Position numbers and translations under genes: made by a program
The notes under the pieces: model-generated
Seen by the model: the letters and a program-made list of their open reading frames with translations, nothing else
Told to the model about the DNA's origin: nothing
Databases searched by the model: none
Shown here: positions 45,173 through 49,652 of the stretch, one piece after another
How positions within the stretch are numbered: position 1 is the stretch's first letter
Layout: the number at the start of each line of letters is the position of its first letter
NCBI GenBank assembly: GCA_030615365.1
Contig: JAUWZM010000011.1
Location: 1-49,652, forward strand
Direction: 5' to 3'
Origin: Candidatus Aerophobota bacterium
Lineage (GTDB): Bacteria; Aerophobota; Aerophobia; Aerophobales; B3-G15
Length of the DNA: 49,652 nt

Positions 45173-45288
45173 TTTGTCAAGCATAATGAGAGAAGTGATA
45201 TTACAATAACAAAATGATAGACTTAATTACTAAATGAAAATGTTAGTTTTTTGTGGTAACCTCTATATAAAAATGGGGGTTACCGCCG

Positions 45289-45465
45289 ATGAAAAAAGAA
45301 AGGTTTTTAGTCACCATGAAAGACATCCAGAGATACCGGATTCTAAAAGACTGCCTGGAAAAGAGAGTAAAAGCCACCGAGGCCAGTCGGATCTTAGGGC
45401 TAAGCTATATTCATACTTTGAGACACAAGAAAAAAGTTAGCCAGAATGGATTAAAGGGCCTTTAA
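45289..45465 (+). pseudogene. Transposase fragment (N-terminal helix-turn-helix)
   Basis: A 58-codon frame reads KKERFLVTMKDIQRYRILKD, then LEKRVKATEASRILGLSYIHTLR and KVSQNGLKGL before a stop. This resembles the N-terminal helix-turn-helix part of ISNCY/IS481-like transposases. The rest of the gene is missing. A GGTAACC/GGTTACC inverted repeat just upstream (45255-45284) may be an element end. Confidence 0.6.
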
Positions 45466-45889
45466 TGATTAATTAAGAATACAAGAGTTTAGTATTATTA
45501 ATTTTTTAATAAGGTATCGAATTAAATTAGTATTTAGTTTCTGATATATCACAAATTAGGATTGGCTTAAACTTAGCTTTCATCTAGTCTATAGACTAAA
45601 AAGAAGATTAGTTTGAATTTACGTTTGATTTTCGGGGTAAGCTAAACAGAAGGATGATTCCAATCAACTCATAGAATTGCAAATAAAGTTACGAGGAAAA
45701 GTAATACTTTTATTTGACGGCTTCTTAAACTCAAAACATTACAATATTAGATCATGTAGTCGAACCCGGGGGTCCTAATTCATTAATGTTGGGGTCGCAA
45801 TTCAACATGTGAGTTTGAGCTTGTAAATCCCTTAATCAGAGTCTGAGCCTGCAGCTTCAATTAGATACTAAGTGAAAAATCTCGCCAAT
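45466..45889. other. AT-rich stretch without recognisable genes
   Basis: It has many stops in all frames and no ribosome binding site with a frame worth calling. It sits between two transposase remnants and is probably decayed mobile DNA. Confidence 0.5.
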
Positions 45890-46376
45890 TTCCAGATTCT
45901 AAGATTCAATCCCTATATACTTGCTCTGAGAGCAAAAATGTATCTTCTACCCATTTCCTCAACCAAGTCAGAAATAAGTCCAAACGTCAGACCGCCTTTC
46001 TCTTCAGCGTCAGATACGCTGTGTGCGAGGAGAATATTCCATTTCCCGTGCCCAGCCTCCTGCTTTCACTGGTATCCTCTGGTAAATTAAAGGATTTCTC
46101 TTGCGATGGTACTTTCTGTTGAGATGAAGAGCCTCTTTTGACCTTTAAGAACCCGATTAATAGTTCTTGCACTGATTCTCTTTAGCTTTTCTGCTAGTTC
46201 ATTAGAAACAAAGATCTCCTCTAGCTATCTTAACCTGTCCACTTCGCTCTTTAGTAGGGGTGATAGCTTTGTCCACAGCACTCATCCAGAATGACTTATT
46301 TCTCTTTTCGGGATTTTGCCATGAGATATTTCTCTTGTAAAACCTCAAAGTACTGGTTTCTTGCATTCATATCCAT
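45890..46376 (-). pseudogene. Decayed ISNCY/IS481-like transposase
   Basis: Broken by frameshifts and stops, but pieces in order read MDMNARNQYFEVLQEKYLMA, then SREK, ILDE, then in another frame ELAEKLKRISARTINRVLKG, RKYHRKRNPLIYQRIPVKAG, and finally LTFGLISDLVEEMG. These resemble successive parts of integrase-core ISNCY/IS481-type transposases. It is non-functional. Frame assignment was made by reading, not by alignment. Confidence 0.6.
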
Positions 46377-46497
46377 TCTCTCCTTCTCCTCGGCTAACTA
46401 TTATCTTACTGGGGACTATTATACATATTTCGGTTACTTTTCATATGGCAGAACCAGTTGCCTTTGGGTTACATTTTATACGGGTTAACGCGGGGGG

Positions 46498-46526
46498 TTG
46501 ACAAAATAACAAAATGATTATATAAT
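46498..46526 (+). promoter_or_regulatory. Consensus promoter with palindromic site for the NTPase operon
   Basis: TTGACA (46498-46503), 17 bp, TATAAT (46521-46526): perfect sigma-70 boxes. Just downstream, GTTATATAAC (46533-46542) is a perfect 10-bp palindrome at the expected transcription start, a possible operator. ATAAGGAG precedes the ATG at 46569. Confidence 0.75.
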
Positions 46527-46568
46527 ACGAACGTTATATAACAAATCTGCTTTATAAGGAGCCCAAAA

Positions 46569-47747
46569 ATGATAACTATTACAATTGGTCCAGCGGTCAC
46601 CGGAGAAGATTTCTATGACCGAGAGGAGGTCGTCAAGGAAATATGGGAGGCCATTGCAAAGGGAAGCATATTGCTAAAAGCACCACGGCGGGTGGGGAAG
46701 ACAAGTCTCCTTCTTCATCTCCTTGAAAATTCTCGACCTAATTTTGAGATTGTCTACGTCTCAGTTGAAGACCTCGCTGACCCTGAACAGGTGGCCGCCG
46801 AGTTGGTTTATAGGGCAAGCCAGAAAAAGAAAGATGGACTAAGTATTCTGAAAAGAGTGCTCTCAGCCTTCGTTAAGAATGTAGATGAGTTGGCCTTATG
46901 GCAGATCCGGCTCAAACTCAGGGAACATATAGCAGAAAATTGGAAAACGAACGGGAAAAACGCCCTTTTAGAAATGCTCGAACCAGAGAAACGACTTGTC
47001 CTCATGATCGATGAATTACCATTAATGATTCTTAATATGAAACGTCAGGATAAGGAAAGTGCTGAGGCCAAAACCGTGGACCTCCTGCTATGGCTTAGGA
47101 AATTCCGAATGGACCCTGATACCAGCAAGAGATTAGGTATGATTATTACTGGGTCAATTGGGATGGAGACGGTTGTATCTTCCCTCAAAGCCACGGTAAC
47201 GATAAACGATTTGACGAGTATAGAAGTAGGAGCTTTCAAACCCCATGTTGCTCAAAAATTCGTCACCGATCTCTTTTCGTCGAATCAGATCGAAGTTGAC
47301 AAAGAGTCTATGAAGACTATTTTGAAAGAGGTAGACACTCATATACCAATTTTTCTTCAAATCATGGTTAAAACAATCAGTGATGAAGTGAGACACCACA
47401 AAATAAGCCCTTCGCCAGAACTTGTACACCTGTGCTATCAGGAAAAGGTCCACGATCCGAAGTATCGTTTGTCTTTCGAGGACTATTACGAGCGGCTTGA
47501 TCGCTATTATGCCCCAGAGGAGTCCAGAGCATCTAAGAGAATCCTTCGCGAACTGGCAATTTCAGAGAACGGTGTAAAGAGGTCCACCCTGGAAGCAATT
47601 TATGTGGAAGAACTGGGTAAAGTGGATGAAGAATCGTTTAATCAATTAATTAGTGCTCTTGAGAACGACTTCTACATAGAGGGTGGAGACATACTGCGTT
47701 TTAAGACCAAATGGCTCCGTGACTGGTGGAGGAGGTATCATGCCTAA
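46569..47747 (+). CDS. AAA/STAND-like ATPase, first gene of NTPase pair
   Basis: A 392-residue ATP-binding protein. FYDREEVVKEIWEAI precedes Walker A (PRRVGKTS, residues 39-46). Walker B is LVLMIDELP (D148, E149). Sensor-like MIITGSIGME follows, then a helical and winged-helix region near 310-390 (SENGVKRSTLEAIYVEELG). It resembles archaeal-type/STAND ATPases with a DNA- or protein-binding tail. It overlaps the next gene by 8 bases. The DNA is richer in G+C than the surroundings. Role unknown. Confidence 0.85.
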   Translation: MITITIGPAVTGEDFYDREEVVKEIWEAIAKGSILLKAPRRVGKTSLLLHLLENSRPNFEIVYVSVEDLADPEQVAAELVYRASQKKKDGLSILKRVLSAFVKNVDELALWQIRLKLREHIAENWKTNGKNALLEMLEPEKRLVLMIDELPLMILNMKRQDKESAEAKTVDLLLWLRKFRMDPDTSKRLGMIITGSIGMETVVSSLKATVTINDLTSIEVGAFKPHVAQKFVTDLFSSNQIEVDKESMKTILKEVDTHIPIFLQIMVKTISDEVRHHKISPSPELVHLCYQEKVHDPKYRLSFEDYYERLDRYYAPEESRASKRILRELAISENGVKRSTLEAIYVEELGKVDEESFNQLISALENDFYIEGGDILRFKTKWLRDWWRRYHA

Positions 47748-49652
47748 ACGAACTGTTGCCCGGTATGTTTTTGCTCCCTGGGATGCTCCCCCTGGACAAT
47801 TAGCCCGTACATTCGTAGGTCGGAAGGCACTCCTGCTGGATACGCTTACTATAATTATCTCCGTTGGTGAAGGTGCTACTCCCAAACACTCACTTCTGGT
47901 GGGCCAGAGGGGAATCGGGAAAACGCATCTCCTTTGCTTAATTCATCACTATGTTTCAGGGTACCTTAATCTCCCCAAAGAAATATCGGGCTCATACAGA
48001 AATTGGGTATCGGTCCTTCTGGTCGAGGAGGAGTATTCAGCAAGTAACACTCTGGCCAATTTTTTGCTTTATTTGTTGAAAAAACTTAGTGAGATAGACC
48101 CGCAGGAAGAGCTGTGGAAACTACCCGAGGATATTATAGACCAATCCGATAGAGCAATTCAGGACTGTTGTTTTGAACACATTGAGGAATTCTCTAAAAA
48201 AAACGGCAAGAAGATTCTTATCTTAATCGATAACCTCCAGAAGATCTTTGCCCAGTTCACAATTGAAAATCAACTTGGTCTGCGTGCTCTCCTTACTGGG
48301 CAATCTGCGATTCTCCTAATATGCACGGCTCAGGAAGTATTTAAGCAGGTTATAGACCACAGGGCTCCCTTCTTTGAGTATTTCGAAATCAACTTCATTC
48401 CTGAACTCTCTGCAGCTGAGATGCTACTGATGTTGGAGGCCCGCTTCAGGGAGGATGATCTAGAGAGCGAATTCGAGAGACAAAAGGGGAAATTGATTAG
48501 GAAGATTCCGGGGATTAGAAAACTTACAGGCGGCAACCCCCGACTCCTGCTCTATCTTTACGATGTCCTGGTCCAGTCAGGAACGATCTTTGACATGGAA
48601 TTAGCCTTGCGCGATACTATAGATAAAGTAACTGAGTACTTTCGTGGTCGATTGGATTCCCTCCCCGACCAATCTCGAAAAGTCCTCGATACAGTTGCTC
48701 AGATGGACGGGCCAGCCACACCCACGGAAATTTCCCGCGCCTCCAGGTTATCTGTCCAGACAGTAAATGCCCAGATTAGGCGATTGAAGCAGTGGGGATA
48801 TATAGAACCAAGTAAGCTAGAAAGAAAACGTTCCACTCGCTATGACATCACTAATCGTCTTTTTCGCATCTGGCGTCAAAGCGCTACGGTGGCAGGAAGA
48901 CGAAGATTCAAACTTCTTACCGTATTTCTGAAAATTTTCTACACGCCTGAAGAACTGCAAGAAATGTTCTATCCTCATAAAGACTTACTTATGGCTGAAA
49001 AGGTGACTTCTTTAGAAGAATACGCAAGACACATTGAGGATCTCTACTATATCCAGGCAGCAGCAGTAGGTAAACTCCGTTACGAGATTTTTGACACGAG
49101 GCTTGAAGCAATAACACGCCTTGGAGATTATACACGGGCGGAGCAAGAAGTCGAGCATTTCCGTGTCGAATCGGCACAAATTGGTGATTCAACTGGTATT
49201 GCCACTGCCTACAAAAAGCAGGCAAGAATCCACGTAGTTGAAGAGAAATACGAGGCTGCTTTGAAAGACATCGACGAACTTTTGAAGATGAAGTATTACC
49301 AAGAAGCTCTGACAGCTGCTGAAGAAATGCTTAAGAAATCCCCTCAAGAACCAGAAGCCTGGGCTTATAAAGGGCTTGCTGCCAGCAGTCTTAGTGATCA
49401 TGAAAAAGCATTGGTGAGCTTCCAGAAGGCAAGTGAGTTGAAGCCAGAGGAGGCCAACTATTGGCAGCTCCAAGTCGCAGCATTGATTCATCTCAAACGC
49501 TACAAGGAGGTGTTATCCAGTGCTGAGAAGGCAGTGGAACTCAAACCAGATGATGACGATACCTGGTATGTGCGAGGGCTTGCTGCCTTTAATCTCAGTG
49601 ATCATGAAAAAGCATTAGAGAGCTTCCAGAAGGCAAGTGAGTTGAAGCCAGA
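47740..49652 (+). CDS. STAND-like NTPase with winged helix and TPR tail (runs off window)
   Basis: 637 codons, open to the window edge. FVGRKALLLDTL precedes Walker A GQRGIGKT (55-62). Walker B is ILILIDN (D164), and GGNPR (264-268) lies in a sensor-like position. A winged helix covers about 310-355 (TPTEISRASRLSVQTVNAQI, with YDITNRLFRIWRQ after it). From about 425 onward the protein is helical, turning into tetratricopeptide repeats. The ATG at 47740 follows GGAGGAGGT inside the preceding gene. An ATPase, switch and repeat sensor is the layout of MalT-like and antiviral STAND proteins. Effector, if any, is beyond the window or in the partner. Confidence 0.85.
   Translation, partial: MPKRTVARYVFAPWDAPPGQLARTFVGRKALLLDTLTIIISVGEGATPKHSLLVGQRGIGKTHLLCLIHHYVSGYLNLPKEISGSYRNWVSVLLVEEEYSASNTLANFLLYLLKKLSEIDPQEELWKLPEDIIDQSDRAIQDCCFEHIEEFSKKNGKKILILIDNLQKIFAQFTIENQLGLRALLTGQSAILLICTAQEVFKQVIDHRAPFFEYFEINFIPELSAAEMLLMLEARFREDDLESEFERQKGKLIRKIPGIRKLTGGNPRLLLYLYDVLVQSGTIFDMELALRDTIDKVTEYFRGRLDSLPDQSRKVLDTVAQMDGPATPTEISRASRLSVQTVNAQIRRLKQWGYIEPSKLERKRSTRYDITNRLFRIWRQSATVAGRRRFKLLTVFLKIFYTPEELQEMFYPHKDLLMAEKVTSLEEYARHIEDLYYIQAAAVGKLRYEIFDTRLEAITRLGDYTRAEQEVEHFRVESAQIGDSTGIATAYKKQARIHVVEEKYEAALKDIDELLKMKYYQEALTAAEEMLKKSPQEPEAWAYKGLAASSLSDHEKALVSFQKASELKPEEANYWQLQVAALIHLKRYKEVLSSAEKAVELKPDDDDTWYVRGLAAFNLSDHEKALESFQKASELKP
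49371..49652 (+). repeat. Near-identical DNA repeats inside the TPR region (204-bp period)
   Basis: The 78 bases at 49371-49448 recur almost unchanged 204 bases later at 49575-49652. 204 bases are 68 residues, two TPR units. It continues past the edge, so more copies may follow. Confidence 0.85.

Noticed and set aside
44924..45217. 97-codon plus-strand frame
   Set aside because: It overlaps the start of the zinc-finger gene antisense, is broken by the hairpin at 45145, and has no protein-like pattern.

Overview
The window is AT-rich chromosomal DNA of a bacterium. It carries xseA/xseB, nadK, proA, murB-ftsQ-ftsA, ahcY, rplU and a tRNA-Ser whose CCA end is encoded. The two solute-binding proteins have Sec signal peptides without a lipobox cysteine, which fits a diderm cell. 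V/A-type ATPase subunits, a ferredoxin-type aldo/keto reductase, GTG/TTG starts and dense intergenic repeats suggest an uncultivated anaerobe of the Atribacterota/Aerophobota/Omnitrophota kind. That placement is an inference from gene style and was not computed.

Layout. Positions 1-1420 hold the end of a MITE-like repeat and a tnpB-only IS200/IS605 element. Positions 1786-10225 form a carbohydrate operon: two tandemly duplicated sugar-binding proteins, each followed by a hairpin, two permeases, a chimeric protein joining half of a family-5 solute-binding protein to a GH5-like glycoside hydrolase, and glycerol kinase. No transporter ATPase is encoded here. Positions 10253-12013 carry a cupin and a D-2-hydroxyacid dehydrogenase of different base composition. 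Positions 12134-16332 are a metal module on the minus strand: csoR, copA, an FTR1-type permease, a truncated methyltransferase-like gene and a 25-bp palindrome resembling a CsoR operator.

Positions 16992-29621, nearly all minus strand, are housekeeping: TPR protein, flavodoxin-like protein, ABC-2 permease, nadK, PAP2-like protein, xseB/xseA, Fe-alcohol dehydrogenase, an isolated V-ATPase I and G/H pair, dCMP deaminase, a Sua5/phosphatase fusion and proA. Positions 30071-41745, plus strand, hold an Fe-S aldo/keto reductase, hflK/hflC, an MBL hydrolase, murB-ftsQ-ftsA without ftsZ, an NfeD protein lacking its protease core with its stomatin partner, and ahcY.

From rplU and tRNA-Ser(CGA) at 42132 onward the window becomes an accessory island. 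A near-copy of the tRNA 3' end lies 188 bp downstream, followed by a tyrosine recombinase, an excisionase-like protein, a zinc-finger protein of unknown role, decayed transposases, and a two-gene operon of NTPases (46569 to the window edge). The second NTPase has a winged-helix and TPR tail. This pair is the best candidate for an undescribed system, possibly in defence or signalling. Several families of non-coding repeats (a 217-220 bp MITE, palindromes, and hexamer tracts) are scattered through the whole window.
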